This document shows, in pieces, positions 54,732-63,954 of a stretch of DNA of 64,000 nt. Made by a program: the position numbers and the translations under genes. This DNA is from AWTP1-13 sp963770295. GTDB taxonomy: Bacteria; Pseudomonadota; Alphaproteobacteria; Rhizobiales; Hyphomicrobiaceae. Every line of letters begins with the position of its first letter. Position 1 is the stretch's first letter. The stretch lies in assembly GCA_963770295.1 (NCBI GenBank), contig CAVYPA010000013.1, positions 124,001-188,000 on the forward strand, given 5' to 3'. Under the pieces are notes generated by a model, which did not search any database, was not told the origin of the DNA, and saw only the letters and a program-made list of their open reading frames with translations.

Positions 54732-55765
54732 TTGAATGTGAGGCGAGGCGATCGCGCGATGCAAGCGGCAATGCCCGCCGGCGTGGCGAAATTTCGCTGG
54801 CTCGGGCGGCGGCGGGCGCCCTTTCGCCCCTATCGCTTTCACCTATGTTCAATGTCAGTTCCGCCACGGGCCACGCTTGCCGCACCCGGTCTAGACAGGC
54901 CACGCCAAAAACCGCCGCTTGGCCTGATGCCACAGGTCTCGCCGCGCAAGGTCAAGCCCGCGGACCTCGTCATCGTGCCCGCCTCCGGCCTGGACCTCGA
55001 CAAGGAGCTGGCACGCCATGCGATGCTGCTGCCCTGGCTCAGGAATAAGGCGGCGCAGGGCGCGCATATCGCCGGCATCTGCACCGCGGGGTCGTCTATC
55101 TTGCCGAAGCCGGCCTGCTCGACCGTCGGCAGGCGACCACGCATTGGGCGCTCGCCGATCAATTCCGCCAGCGCTATCCCAAGGCCGACTGGCATCCGGA
55201 AAAGGTCATGACCGAGGATCGGCGCATGCTCTGCAGCGGCGGCGTCTACGCCTCGATGGACCTCAGCCTCTACCTCGTCGAGAAATTCTGCGGCCACGAG
55301 GTGGCGTTGCAATGCGCCAAGGCACTGCTCATCAACATGCCGCGACCATCCCAATCGAGCCATGCGACGCTGCCGCTGTCGCATCCGCACAATGATGAAA
55401 AGCTGCGCGCCGCCGAAAGCTTTCTTGCGCAGAGCTACGCCGAGGACGTCTCCTTAGAGTTGCTGGCGCAAGATCTCGGCATGAGCCCGCGCAATGTCAG
55501 CCGCCGCTTCAAGCGGGCCACCGGGCGGCTGCCGGGCAACTATCTGCAGGCCATGCGCGTCGCCATCGCCAAGGAAATGCTCAAGGGCGGGGCCCGCTCG
55601 ATGCAAGTCGTCAGCGCCGCCGTCGGCTAGGAGGATGCCGCCTTCTTTCGCGGGCTGTTCAAGCGCGCCACCGGTATGACGCCCGGCGAGTACCGCGAAA
55701 ACTTCGCGGCCAGCAATGGCGCCCGTTCCCTCGTCGCCGCCCGGACAGCGCCGCCCGCGGCACGC
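54732..55765 (+). pseudogene. Broken GlxA/FtrA-type AraC regulator
   Basis: Remnant of a regulator with a DJ-1/PfpI-like N-terminal domain and an AraC DNA-binding domain. Frame one reads KPADLVIVPASGLDLDKELARHAMLLPWLRNKAAQGAHIAGIC, then shifts near the G run at 55088-55091. Frame two reads VVYLAEAGLLDRRQATTHWALADQFRQRY onward to the helix-turn-helix SLELLAQDLGMSPRNVSRRFKRATG. A TAG stop (55628-55630) replaces a tyrosine in VG-Y-EDAAFFRGLFKRATGMTPGEY. The first 30-40 residues are not recognisable. Three defects argue for a true pseudogene. It lies between the second binding protein and the GFA gene, so it may once have controlled this cluster. Confidence 0.85.
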
Positions 55766-55768
55766 CAA

Positions 55769-56221
55769 CTAGCGGGGCCACTCCTGGCCCGCCTCCGGCA
55801 TCCAGTTGTCGCGCCGCCGCGCCAGCCGCTCGGCCAGCGTCTCGCCCTCGAAGTTGGTCGGGGTCTCGACGAACTGCGAGCGCTCGACGTTGAAGGTATT
55901 GGCGTTGAGCACGGCATAGCGCTTGCCCTCGAGCAGCGAGGTCACGATCGGTATGGCGCCGCAGCGCGTGCACACGTGAAAATCGGCGCTTTTGCTGCCG
56001 AAGCGATAGCACGTGGTCAACGCAGGATCGCCAATCTCGAGCCGGAAGGCACCGTCCGGGTGCGAGGTCCAACGGGCGCCGTGCCGCGTGCACAAGCCAC
56101 AACCGCAGGCTCTGACCGGGATGGCGGGCCAGGCACCCGGCCAGTCGAAGTCGACACGAATGTTGCCGCAATGGCAGCTTGCCTGCAGGCGACGGGGCGG
56201 CGGTCGGCGCGTCATTTGCAT
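55769..56221 (-). CDS. GFA-family (CENP-V/glutathione-dependent formaldehyde-activating-like) zinc protein
   Basis: A roughly 150-residue protein with the GFA cysteine pattern: ASCHCGNIRV, ACGCGLCTRHG, and VCTRCGAIPIV, which bind zinc. The reaction of this family is unknown beyond the disputed glutathione-formaldehyde adduct step. Start MQMTRRPPPRR at 56221 (or 56215) is five bases after the ThDP-enzyme stop, so the two are probably co-transcribed. Confidence 0.85.
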   Translation of the reverse strand: MQMTRRPPPRRLQASCHCGNIRVDFDWPGAWPAIPVRACGCGLCTRHGARWTSHPDGAFRLEIGDPALTTCYRFGSKSADFHVCTRCGAIPIVTSLLEGKRYAVLNANTFNVERSQFVETPTNFEGETLAERLARRRDNWMPEAGQEWPR

Positions 56222-56226
56222 GCACC

Positions 56227-57894
56227 TCATGCTGGCCGCGAGCGGCGAGGCGGCCGCACGCGCGGTAGCTGAATGAACTCCCACGGCGCCGGCGTCTCGC
56301 CGATCGGCACCTCGATCAACACCGGCCCGGCCTCCTTCATCCCGCGGCGCAGCTGAACACGCAACTCCGCCGGCGACGCGGCGCGCAACCCCACGGCACC
56401 GAAGCTTTCCGCCAGGCGGACAAAATCGGGGTTCTTAAGGTCGCTGGCGATCAGCCGCCCGCCGTAGAGGTCCTGCTGCATGCGTCGCACGTTACCGTAG
56501 GCATTGTCGTTGAAGACGATGCTGACCACGGGGATGCGGAACTGCACGGCCGTCGCGAGCTCCTGCACGTTGAACATGAAGCCGCCATCACCGTTCACCG
56601 AAACCACGGGCACGTCGGGCCGGGCGACCTTGGCCCCGAGCGCCGTCGGGAAGCCCATGCCGAGGGCGCCCTGATAGCCGAGCGTCAGGTAGGTGCGCGG
56701 GGCGTAGACCGGATAGGCAAGCCGGCTCACGTAGCCCACCTGCGTGAACTCATCGACGAAAATGCCATCCTCAGGCAATTCGGCGCGAATCGCCTCCAGG
56801 TAGGCCAGCTGTGGCTGCAGTTTCGAAAGCGCCACCCGCGTCTGCGCCTTCACGGCCGCGATGGTATCCTTGAAATCGCCGCGCTTGCGGTTGTGTTTGG
56901 GGATGGCATCGAGCAAGCGGCGCACCACCGCTTGAGCATCGCCGAGCAGCGGCAGCGTGGGGCGGCCGTGCCGCACCATCTCCTGCGGATCGATCTCGAC
57001 CCGGATCAACTCGAGGGTGTCGTCGACACCCCAGCCCGTGTATTGCGAATGTAGCCGCGTGCCGATACCGATCACAACGTCGACCTCGGGCCACAGCTTG
57101 TGCCCGGCGGGAAACGGCAGGCTCAGCTCGTGGCGGGCGTCGACGACGCCGTGCCCCATGCGATAGGCGACCACCGGGGCCTCCAGCATTTCCGCCAGCA
57201 GGGTCACCTCCCGGCTGGCGCCCATGGCACCGCCGCCGACGACGATCAGCGGACGCTCGGACTGGCCCAGGGCCTTGGCGGCGGCGGCGATGGCATCGTC
57301 GTCGGGCTGCGGCATGGGCAGCGGCGCGGGCAGACCTGGCATCGCCAGCGGCGCCGCCCTGCCCCAGACATCGAGCGGGCATTCGAGCGCCGCCGGCCGC
57401 GGGCGCCCGGCCAGCATTTGGCGAAAGGCTTCATCGGTCAGCGCCGCGGCCTCGTGCGGAGCGCAGATCCGAGCCGACCACTTGGTCAGTCGCTGCATAA
57501 TGCCGAGCTGATCGGGAATGTCGTGCAAGAAGCCGGTGTCGCGGTTGACATAGGCGAGCGGGATCTGGCCGCAGACGGCGAGCACCGGGGCGTTGTTGCC
57601 ATAGGCCTGCGACAAGGCCGCCGAGGTGTTGAGAAAGCCCGGGCCCGGCACGACGCAATAAGCCGCCGGTTTGCCGGTGGCCATCGCCGCCCCAAGCGCC
57701 ATATAGGCGGCGCCTTGCTCGTGGCGCGTATGGATCGGACGCAGGCGGTTCGTCTCGGTAAACAGGGCATCGAAGAAGGCATCGTTCTGCACGCCAGGCA
57801 GGCAATAGAGCGTGTCGATGCCGTGCGCGATCAGCCGTTCGATCACGATCTGAGCGGTGGTGCGCGGGGCCCGATCCGCCGTGGCTGACGCCAT
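56227..57894 (-). CDS. Thiamine diphosphate-dependent enzyme, acetolactate synthase-like
   Basis: A 555-residue ThDP enzyme. It has the N-terminal PYR domain with catalytic Glu in HTRHEQGAAYMALGAAMATGKPAA, a middle domain (GGGAMGASREVTLLAEMLEAPVVAYRMG), and the C-terminal PP domain with the ThDP motif VNGDGGFMFNVQELATAV...FNDNAYGNVRR. Relatives include acetolactate synthase, oxalyl-CoA decarboxylase and sulfoacetaldehyde acetyltransferase, so the substrate is open. The start MASATADRAPRT at 57894 is supported by GGGAGAAG 8 bases upstream. Confidence 0.88.
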   Translation of the reverse strand: MASATADRAPRTTAQIVIERLIAHGIDTLYCLPGVQNDAFFDALFTETNRLRPIHTRHEQGAAYMALGAAMATGKPAAYCVVPGPGFLNTSAALSQAYGNNAPVLAVCGQIPLAYVNRDTGFLHDIPDQLGIMQRLTKWSARICAPHEAAALTDEAFRQMLAGRPRPAALECPLDVWGRAAPLAMPGLPAPLPMPQPDDDAIAAAAKALGQSERPLIVVGGGAMGASREVTLLAEMLEAPVVAYRMGHGVVDARHELSLPFPAGHKLWPEVDVVIGIGTRLHSQYTGWGVDDTLELIRVEIDPQEMVRHGRPTLPLLGDAQAVVRRLLDAIPKHNRKRGDFKDTIAAVKAQTRVALSKLQPQLAYLEAIRAELPEDGIFVDEFTQVGYVSRLAYPVYAPRTYLTLGYQGALGMGFPTALGAKVARPDVPVVSVNGDGGFMFNVQELATAVQFRIPVVSIVFNDNAYGNVRRMQQDLYGGRLIASDLKNPDFVRLAESFGAVGLRAASPAELRVQLRRGMKEAGPVLIEVPIGETPAPWEFIQLPRVRPPRRSRPA

Positions 57895-58082
57895 GTCGCT
57901 TCTCCCTCGCCAATCGGCTTGCGCCGACAGCTGTCGCCTGCGCCCATGACCTTTGCGTTTTGCCGGCAGCGGCGTCAAGCCTGTAGCCGCCGGCAGCCCT
58001 GGCGTGCGAAATCCCATGATGCGTCGGCGGCGCGCTGACGCTACAGTCGCCGGGCACACGGATAAAAGCAGGGAGGCGCTCG

Positions 58083-59045
58083 ATGTCGGTGATCTTGGGC
58101 AGCGGCGAGCATCGCTATCGCGTGGTGGAGAACTGGGCCAAGCTGCCCGACGGCTGGAGCTTCAAGGACGTTGCCGCCGTCGGCGTCGACAGCAAGGATC
58201 AGGTCTATGTCTTCAATCGCGGCGAGCATCCGGTCATCGTGTTCGATCGTGACGGCAACTTCCTGCGCTCCTGGGGCGAGGGCGTATTCCAGCGCGCGCA
58301 CGGTCTCGACATCGACAAGAACGATGTGCTCTACCTGACCGATGACGGCGACCATACGGTGCGGCGCTGCAGCAGCGCCGGCAAGGTCGAGTTGACGATC
58401 GGCGTCCCCGGCAAACCCGCCCCGTTCATGAGCGGGGAACCGTTTCACCGTTGCACGCACACGGCGCTGTCGCCCAACGGCGAAATCTACGTGTCCGACG
58501 GCTACGGCAACGCCCGCGTGCACAAATTCTCGCCCGCGGGCAAGCTCGTCATGTCGTGGGGCGAATCCGGCAGTGAACCTGGGCAATTCAATATCGCCCA
58601 CAATATCGCCACCGACGATGCGGGCTGGGTCTACGTCGCCGATCGCGAGAACCATCGCGTGCAGGTGTTCGACGGCAACGGCAAATATGAAACGCAGTGG
58701 AACAACCTGCATCGGCCCTGCGGTCTTTTCTGCTGCCGCGGCAAGTCGCCGACCTTCGTGATCGGCGAATTGGGCCCCGGCATGCCCGTCAACTTGAAGG
58801 CGCCCAACCTAGGACCGCGGTTGTCGATCGTCGACGCTGGGGGCAAGCTGCTGGCGCGCCTGGGCGGCAAGGACGGCCCCGGCCTGGAGCCCGGTAAGTT
58901 CCTGGCGCCGCATGGCCTGGCCCTCGACTTCAGGGGCGACATCTACGTTGGCGAGGTCTCTTATACGAACTGGAAGACTAGCTTCCCGGATACCCCGCAA
59001 CCCAAGACGATCCGTTCACTGCAGAAGCTTGCGCGCGTGCCCTGA
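58083..59045 (+). CDS. NHL-repeat beta-propeller protein (amidating-lyase-like)
   Basis: A 320-residue protein with six or so NHL blades: VAAVGVDSKDQVYVFNRGEHPVIVFDRDGNFLRSWGEGVFQRAHGLDID and a series of similar units. It resembles bacterial homologues of peptidyl-alpha-hydroxyglycine amidating lyase. No signal peptide is evident. It is the first gene of a plus-strand run with the luciferase-like and rhodanese genes. Enzymatic function is unproven. Confidence 0.83.
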   Translation: MSVILGSGEHRYRVVENWAKLPDGWSFKDVAAVGVDSKDQVYVFNRGEHPVIVFDRDGNFLRSWGEGVFQRAHGLDIDKNDVLYLTDDGDHTVRRCSSAGKVELTIGVPGKPAPFMSGEPFHRCTHTALSPNGEIYVSDGYGNARVHKFSPAGKLVMSWGESGSEPGQFNIAHNIATDDAGWVYVADRENHRVQVFDGNGKYETQWNNLHRPCGLFCCRGKSPTFVIGELGPGMPVNLKAPNLGPRLSIVDAGGKLLARLGGKDGPGLEPGKFLAPHGLALDFRGDIYVGEVSYTNWKTSFPDTPQPKTIRSLQKLARVP

Positions 59046-59086
59046 AGCGCACGCTCGAGGTTGGCCAAGAGCAAAAGGAGAAGGCG

Positions 59087-59995
59087 ATGCGGCAAGGGCT
59101 GCCGGCGGTGAGCCTGGTTGCCGTGCCCGGCCGGCGGCGGGCGACGCTCGAGCTCGCAGGCGAGATCGAACGGCGGGGGTTCCCGGCGATTTTCGCGCCG
59201 AGCCTATTTGCCAACATGTCGCTGTGCGAGGCGCTCTGCCACCGCACCAAGCATAGCCTGTTTGCCAGTTCAATCGCGCCCATCTATGCCCGCACGGTGG
59301 GCGACTTCGCGCAAAGCGCCGCCTTCATGCACGAGGTCTCGGGAGGGCGCTTCCGCCTCGGCATCGGCGTCAGTCACGCACCGACGCAGGCGCGCATGGG
59401 CGCAGCGGCCGGCAAACCCATTGCCGATGTCGCCCGCTTCGTCGCCGAGCTCAAGGCGCATGCCGGCATCGGCGAACTGCCGCCGATCATCCTTGCTGCC
59501 TTGCGCAAGCGCATGGTCGCGCTCGCCGGCGAGATCGGCAACGGCGTGGTATTTGCCAACGGCGCCCGTTCCCACATGCCCGCCTCCCTGGCGGTCATTG
59601 CCGCCGCCAAGCTGAGCGATCCCGGCTTTCTGATCGCTAACATGATCCCGACCTGCATCAGCGAGGATATCGAAGCGGCCAAGGCAATCAATCGCAAGAC
59701 GCTCAGCCGCTATGCCTTGCTTGCCAACTACCGCAACTATTGGAAGGAGGCCGGCTACGTCGAGGAAATGCAGGCCATCGACAGGGCGATCGCGGAGGGG
59801 CGGCTCGAAGATGTTCCCAACTATCTGAGCGATGCCTGGCTTGCCGACTGCACCCTGTTCGGGCCGCCCGCGCGCGTGCGCGAGGGACTGGAAGGCTGGC
59901 GCGCGGCGGGCATTGCCATGCCGATCCTGGTGCCCTCCTCGGTCGCCGGCAACCAGATGCGCGCGTTTGAGGAGTTGTTCGCGGCGTTTGCCTGA
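59087..59995 (+). CDS. Luciferase-like monooxygenase family protein (LLM)
   Basis: A 302-residue TIM-barrel flavin enzyme. LVAVPGRRRATLELAGEIERRGFPAIFAPSLFANMSLCEALCHRTKHSLFASSIAPIYARTVGDFAQSAAFMHEVSGGRFRLGIGVS is the typical LLM beginning. It may use FMN or F420; the cofactor is not decided by sequence alone. Relatives include alkanesulfonate monooxygenase-like enzymes. Start ATG 59087 follows AAAAGGAGAAGGCG. It ends 12 bases before the rhodanese gene. Confidence 0.85.
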   Translation: MRQGLPAVSLVAVPGRRRATLELAGEIERRGFPAIFAPSLFANMSLCEALCHRTKHSLFASSIAPIYARTVGDFAQSAAFMHEVSGGRFRLGIGVSHAPTQARMGAAAGKPIADVARFVAELKAHAGIGELPPIILAALRKRMVALAGEIGNGVVFANGARSHMPASLAVIAAAKLSDPGFLIANMIPTCISEDIEAAKAINRKTLSRYALLANYRNYWKEAGYVEEMQAIDRAIAEGRLEDVPNYLSDAWLADCTLFGPPARVREGLEGWRAAGIAMPILVPSSVAGNQMRAFEELFAAFA

Positions 59996-60007
59996 AGGGA
60001 TCGCACC

Positions 60008-61597
60008 ATGGCGGCTAAAATCGACGCAGCGACGCTCAAGGGAGCGCTCTCGGATCGCCGCGAGATTGCCCTCATCGACGTTCGCGAGCACGGACAATTC
60101 GGCGAAGGGCACCTGTTTTTCGCCGTGCCGCTCGCCTACAGCCGCTTCGAACTCGGCCTGCCGGCGCTGGTGCCAAACGCCAGCGTCCGCCTGGTGCTGT
60201 GCGACGCCGGCGACGGCGTGGCGGAACGCGCAGCGCTGCGTGCCGAGGCGCTCGGCTACAGCAACGTGGCGGTGCTGGCGGGCGGCGTCGCTGCCTGGCA
60301 GGCCGCCGGCTACACGCTTTATGCCGGCGTCAATGTGCCGAGCAAGACCTTCGGCGAACTCGTCGAAGTGGCGCGCCATACTCCCCGCCTAAGCGCTGCT
60401 GAAGTCGCGGCCATGCGCGAGGCCAAGGCCAACGTCGTCATCGTCGATGGCCGGCCCTTCGCCGAATACAGTAAAATGAACATTCCGGGCGGCATTTGCT
60501 GCCCCAACGGCGAGCTGCCTTTGCGCATCCACGATATCGTCCCCGATCCAGACACGACGATCATCGTCAATTGTGCCGGCCGCACCCGCTCGATCATCGG
60601 CGCGCAAATGCTGATTGATTTCGGCGTTCCCAATCCCGTCTACGCGCTCGAGAACGGCACGCAAGGCTGGTTTCTGGCCGGGTTGCCGCTCGAACACGGC
60701 GCCAATCGTCGTGGCGATCAGGCCGTGCGCGAACGGGACGTCGCCCAACTCGGTGCGCGCGCACGCGCTCAGGCGCAAAGCCTCGGCGTCGAAATCGTGA
60801 CCGCGGCCGCCGCGCAAGCCTGGCTCGGCGAGGACGGCCGCACCACCTACTGTCTCGACGTGCGCAGTCCCGAAGAGTTTGCCGCTGCCGCGGTACCGGG
60901 CTTCGCCAGTGCGCCGGGCGGCCAGCTGATCCAGGCGACGGACCAGTGGGTCGGCGTCAAAGGCGCGCGGCTGCTGCTGATCGACGATGAGGGTGTGCGC
61001 GCACCCGTCGTCGCCGGCTGGTTGCGCCAGAGCGGACACGAGGCCTGTGTGCTCGAGGGCGGCGCAGCGGCCGCCCGCAACTTTCATTGGCAACGCGCCC
61101 GAGCCGCGCCTCCTGCCGGCGCCGAGCCCAGCGCCCTATCAGCCGGCGAGGCGGCGGCGGCGCTGGCGCGCGGCAGCCTCAGCATCATCGATTTGCGGCC
61201 GAGCCTCGCCTATCGCCAAGGCCATATCGCCGGCGCCATCTGGTCGATCCGGCCACGCCTCGGCGCGGCCGCCGCCGTCGCGGCCAAGACGGTCCTGCTG
61301 GTGGCCGAGGAGCCCGCCATCGCGCATCTGGCCGCCATCGATCTTGCCGAAGCCGGCTGCCGGGACGTGCGGCTCTTGGCGGAGCGACCCGAGGCATGGG
61401 CGGCGGCTGGACTCCCGGTCGCCACCAGCCCCGCCGAGCCGGGGGATGCAGCGCGCATCGATTTTCTCTTCTTCACGGCCAAGCGCCACGCGGGCACGGC
61501 CGAGGCCGCCGAGGCAGCGCGCCAGTATCTCGCCTGGGAGGTCGGCTTGATCGATCAGCTCGACGCCCAGGAACGCGGCGCTTTCCGTATTGCTTAG
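60008..61597 (+). CDS. Four-domain rhodanese-like protein
   Basis: A 529-residue protein with four tandem rhodanese-fold domains, at about 1-105, 125-230, 260-360 and 375-470. Domains 1 and 2 keep the active Cys (Cys65 in LVLCDAGDG, Cys189 in VNCAGRTRSIIG). In domains 3 and 4 the site is replaced (IDDEG and VAEEP), so these are probably inactive, perhaps structural or binding. Family members transfer sulfur from thiosulfate or protein persulfides. The gene follows the LLM gene by 12 bases and precedes a convergent cysteine-dioxygenase-like gene. Confidence 0.85.
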   Translation: MAAKIDAATLKGALSDRREIALIDVREHGQFGEGHLFFAVPLAYSRFELGLPALVPNASVRLVLCDAGDGVAERAALRAEALGYSNVAVLAGGVAAWQAAGYTLYAGVNVPSKTFGELVEVARHTPRLSAAEVAAMREAKANVVIVDGRPFAEYSKMNIPGGICCPNGELPLRIHDIVPDPDTTIIVNCAGRTRSIIGAQMLIDFGVPNPVYALENGTQGWFLAGLPLEHGANRRGDQAVRERDVAQLGARARAQAQSLGVEIVTAAAAQAWLGEDGRTTYCLDVRSPEEFAAAAVPGFASAPGGQLIQATDQWVGVKGARLLLIDDEGVRAPVVAGWLRQSGHEACVLEGGAAAARNFHWQRARAAPPAGAEPSALSAGEAAAALARGSLSIIDLRPSLAYRQGHIAGAIWSIRPRLGAAAAVAAKTVLLVAEEPAIAHLAAIDLAEAGCRDVRLLAERPEAWAAAGLPVATSPAEPGDAARIDFLFFTAKRHAGTAEAAEAARQYLAWEVGLIDQLDAQERGAFRIA

Positions 61598-61616
61598 GCG
61601 GAGGGATCGACTGCGG

Positions 61617-62126
61617 CTAGCGCGCCTTGATGTTGCTGCGCTTCACATGATCGAGGTTCTTGCCCTCGATGCGGATCAGCTTCACGGGCGCCGCGCGCTT
61701 GGGGGAATGCACGGCCCCCACATCATAAAGGTGGGCATCGCCGGGGTGCATGTTGTAGGTGCGGACCGCTTCGACCAGCGTCGGCGCCTCGCCCTTGCCC
61801 GCCTCGACAATGCGCCAATCCGTCATTTCGGTGACGCCGGTCGCCTGTCCGTAGATGGCCCAGCTGGAGCCGTGGTCGTGCGGGCTGCCGTTTGCCGGCC
61901 CGTCATAGACATGACCGCAAATGCAAAAGCCGAGCTCGGGGTCCTCGTAGAGGACCTGGCGCGGATTGGCCCCCGGCGCGCGCTCCTTGAGTTCGGCCGC
62001 AATAAAGGCCTTATCGGTCAGCGCCCGTGACACGAAGGTGGCGACTTTCGCCTTGCCCTGCGTGCCACCATCGGCCTTTAGGGTTTCACGGATGTCGGCT
62101 GCGAGCTGGCTGAGGGTGTAGGACAT
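61617..62126 (-). CDS. Cysteine-dioxygenase-like cupin
   Basis: A 169-residue cupin. Predicted iron ligands are His83 and His85 in SPHDHGSSWAIYG and a later His140 in DVGAVHSPKR. The pattern matches cysteine/thiol-dioxygenase-like cupins. It is convergent with the four-domain rhodanese gene (19 bases). A role in thiol or sulfur oxidation is inference. It starts MSYTLSQLAADIRETL at 62126. Confidence 0.8.
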   Translation of the reverse strand: MSYTLSQLAADIRETLKADGGTQGKAKVATFVSRALTDKAFIAAELKERAPGANPRQVLYEDPELGFCICGHVYDGPANGSPHDHGSSWAIYGQATGVTEMTDWRIVEAGKGEAPTLVEAVRTYNMHPGDAHLYDVGAVHSPKRAAPVKLIRIEGKNLDHVKRSNIKAR

Positions 62127-62310
62127 CGATCCGTTCCTTCGTCTGCGCCAATCGTCACAAAACTTAGCAAGAGCCGCGACGCGCCGCCAGCCGGACGCAG
62201 CGACGGGCAGGGCACTTCACGCGGCCGTGACTGCCCCTTTCGCCCGCCCTCCTATAAGCTTGTTCAGGGTGCAGAAAGCACCACCGGACATTCTCGCCTA
62301 GGAGGGCAAT

Positions 62311-62850
62311 ATGCTGCTTGCCGTTCCCAAATGGTTGTCGGTCGCCGTGGCCGCCCTGACAGTGCTAGCGTTCACGCCGGCCACGGTTCTTGCCGCCGGC
62401 GACGACCCTCCCAAACCGTCCTCCAACCAGCCCAAACCGAAATCGAAATCAAAGCCCAAGCCCAAGTCCAAGGACAAGGACAGCCGGCTCAATCAGGACG
62501 AAATCTACAGCCTGGGCTACTGGCAAGCAAAGCGGGGCGAGTACGCGGTGGCGCTGGCGACCTTGCGCTCGGCGCCAAATGCGGCCGACCCGCGGGTGGA
62601 AACCATGATCGGCTTTAGCCTGCGCAAGCTCGGACAGGTCGACGAGGCCATGGCCTACTATAACCGGGTTCTGGCCAAGCATCCCGAGCGCACGACCACG
62701 CGCCAATATCTGGGCGAAGCCTTCCTCCAGGTCGGCGCGCCGGAGCGGGCCAAGGAGCAGCTGGCCGAGATTGCAAAGCGCTGCGGCGTCGCCTGCGAGG
62801 ACTACCAACTCCTCGCCGATGAGATCGCCAAATACGAAAAGGCCGGCTAA
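62311..62850 (+). CDS. TPR-repeat exported protein
   Basis: A 179-residue protein. Signal peptide (LSVAVAALTVLAFTPATVLA), a lysine/proline-rich linker (PKPKSKSKPKPKSKDK), then TPR units (IYSLGYWQAKRGEYAVALATLRSAP and VETMIGFSLRKLGQVDEAMAYYNRVLAKHPERTTTRQYLGEAFLQVGAPERAKEQL). Two Cys (CGVACEDY) near the end may form a disulfide. Probably a periplasmic scaffold; no partner is known. It is convergent with the peroxidase gene (8 bases). Confidence 0.85.
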   Translation: MLLAVPKWLSVAVAALTVLAFTPATVLAAGDDPPKPSSNQPKPKSKSKPKPKSKDKDSRLNQDEIYSLGYWQAKRGEYAVALATLRSAPNAADPRVETMIGFSLRKLGQVDEAMAYYNRVLAKHPERTTTRQYLGEAFLQVGAPERAKEQLAEIAKRCGVACEDYQLLADEIAKYEKAG

Positions 62851-62858
62851 GCCGGCCC

Positions 62859-63893
62859 TCAGGGATGCCCCGCCGGCTTGGGCCGGGCGGGGCTCCCCGC
62901 GCTCGATAGCGTGCCAAGGAAGGCGATGAGATCGGCGCGCTCGGCGCCCGTGAGGTGGAGGCGCCGGAGGCTGGGCGCCAGCGACGGTCGCTTGCGGAAG
63001 GTATCGGCGTAGTGCGCCACGACCGCGGCCAGCGTCGGCCGCGAGCCGTCGTGCATGTAGGGCGCGGTATATGCCAGCTCGCGCAGGCTCGGGGTCTTGA
63101 AGGCCGGTAGCCCCGGTGTGCCGCCGGCCACCGCACCCCGCCCGGCATCCGTGCCCGGCAGGCCGATGTCGTGGAAGCGATCGTCGGTGAAGCGCCAGCC
63201 CACATGGCACAGCACGCACCCCGCCTTGCCGGTGAAAAGGCGAAACCCGCGCACCTCGTTGGCCTCGAGCGCATGGCCGTCTCCCTCGATCCAGGCATCG
63301 AAGCGCGTGGGAGGAGAGACGAGCGAGCGCAGGTAGCTGGCAAGGGCCTTGGCCAGGTTTTCTTCTGAAATCGGCGCTGGCTCGGCAAAAGCCGCCTGGA
63401 ACGCCGCCAGGAGATCCAAATCGGCGTTGAGCCGCGCCAAGATGCTGGGCCAATCCCCAGCCATCTCGTCGGCGGCAACGATCGGCATGCGGACCTGGGC
63501 TTCCAGCGAGGGCGCGCGCCCGTCCCAGAAATAGGCCTCGCTCCAGGCCAAGTTCCAAAGCGATGGGGTGTTGCGGGCGAGGCTGGCGCCCGTGAGCCCG
63601 CGGGCCCGCCGGCGGCCGTCGGTCATGGAGCGCTCAGGCCGGTGACAACTGGCGCAGGAGCGTTCCCCACCCCCCGACAAGCGCGGATCGCTAAAAAGCC
63701 GTGCGCCGAGCGCCACTTTGGCTGGCGTTAGGGGATTGTCGGCGGGAGCGGGCGGTTGCGCCGGCCGCCGAAAGAGGTGACCCCAGGCCGCCTCCACGCG
63801 CAAGGGCTGCTGTGGCCTTGCCGTTTCACCGGCCGCGGCCAACAGCAGCAAGGCGGTGGCGGCGACCCAGAGCGATCCTTTGCCTTGAGGCAT
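62859..63893 (-). CDS. Dihaem cytochrome c peroxidase / MauG-like protein
   Basis: A 344-residue periplasmic protein from the start at 63893. Signal SLWVAATALLLLAAAGETA, then LGARLFSDPRLSGGGERSCASCHRPE with haem site one and GFRLFTGKAGCVLCHVGWRFTDD with haem site two. The YMHDGSRPTLAAVVAHY segment is typical of the family. It reduces H2O2 or, in MauG, modifies tryptophan residues of a partner. The partner here is unknown. An upstream methionine (63926) is an alternative start. Confidence 0.9.
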   Translation of the reverse strand: MPQGKGSLWVAATALLLLAAAGETARPQQPLRVEAAWGHLFRRPAQPPAPADNPLTPAKVALGARLFSDPRLSGGGERSCASCHRPERSMTDGRRRARGLTGASLARNTPSLWNLAWSEAYFWDGRAPSLEAQVRMPIVAADEMAGDWPSILARLNADLDLLAAFQAAFAEPAPISEENLAKALASYLRSLVSPPTRFDAWIEGDGHALEANEVRGFRLFTGKAGCVLCHVGWRFTDDRFHDIGLPGTDAGRGAVAGGTPGLPAFKTPSLRELAYTAPYMHDGSRPTLAAVVAHYADTFRKRPSLAPSLRRLHLTGAERADLIAFLGTLSSAGSPARPKPAGHP

Positions 63894-63954
63894 GCACGCT
63901 TGCCTCGCCCTGGTGTTCCTTGCCAAGCTCGACGGCAGCCCGCAGATGAAAGCC

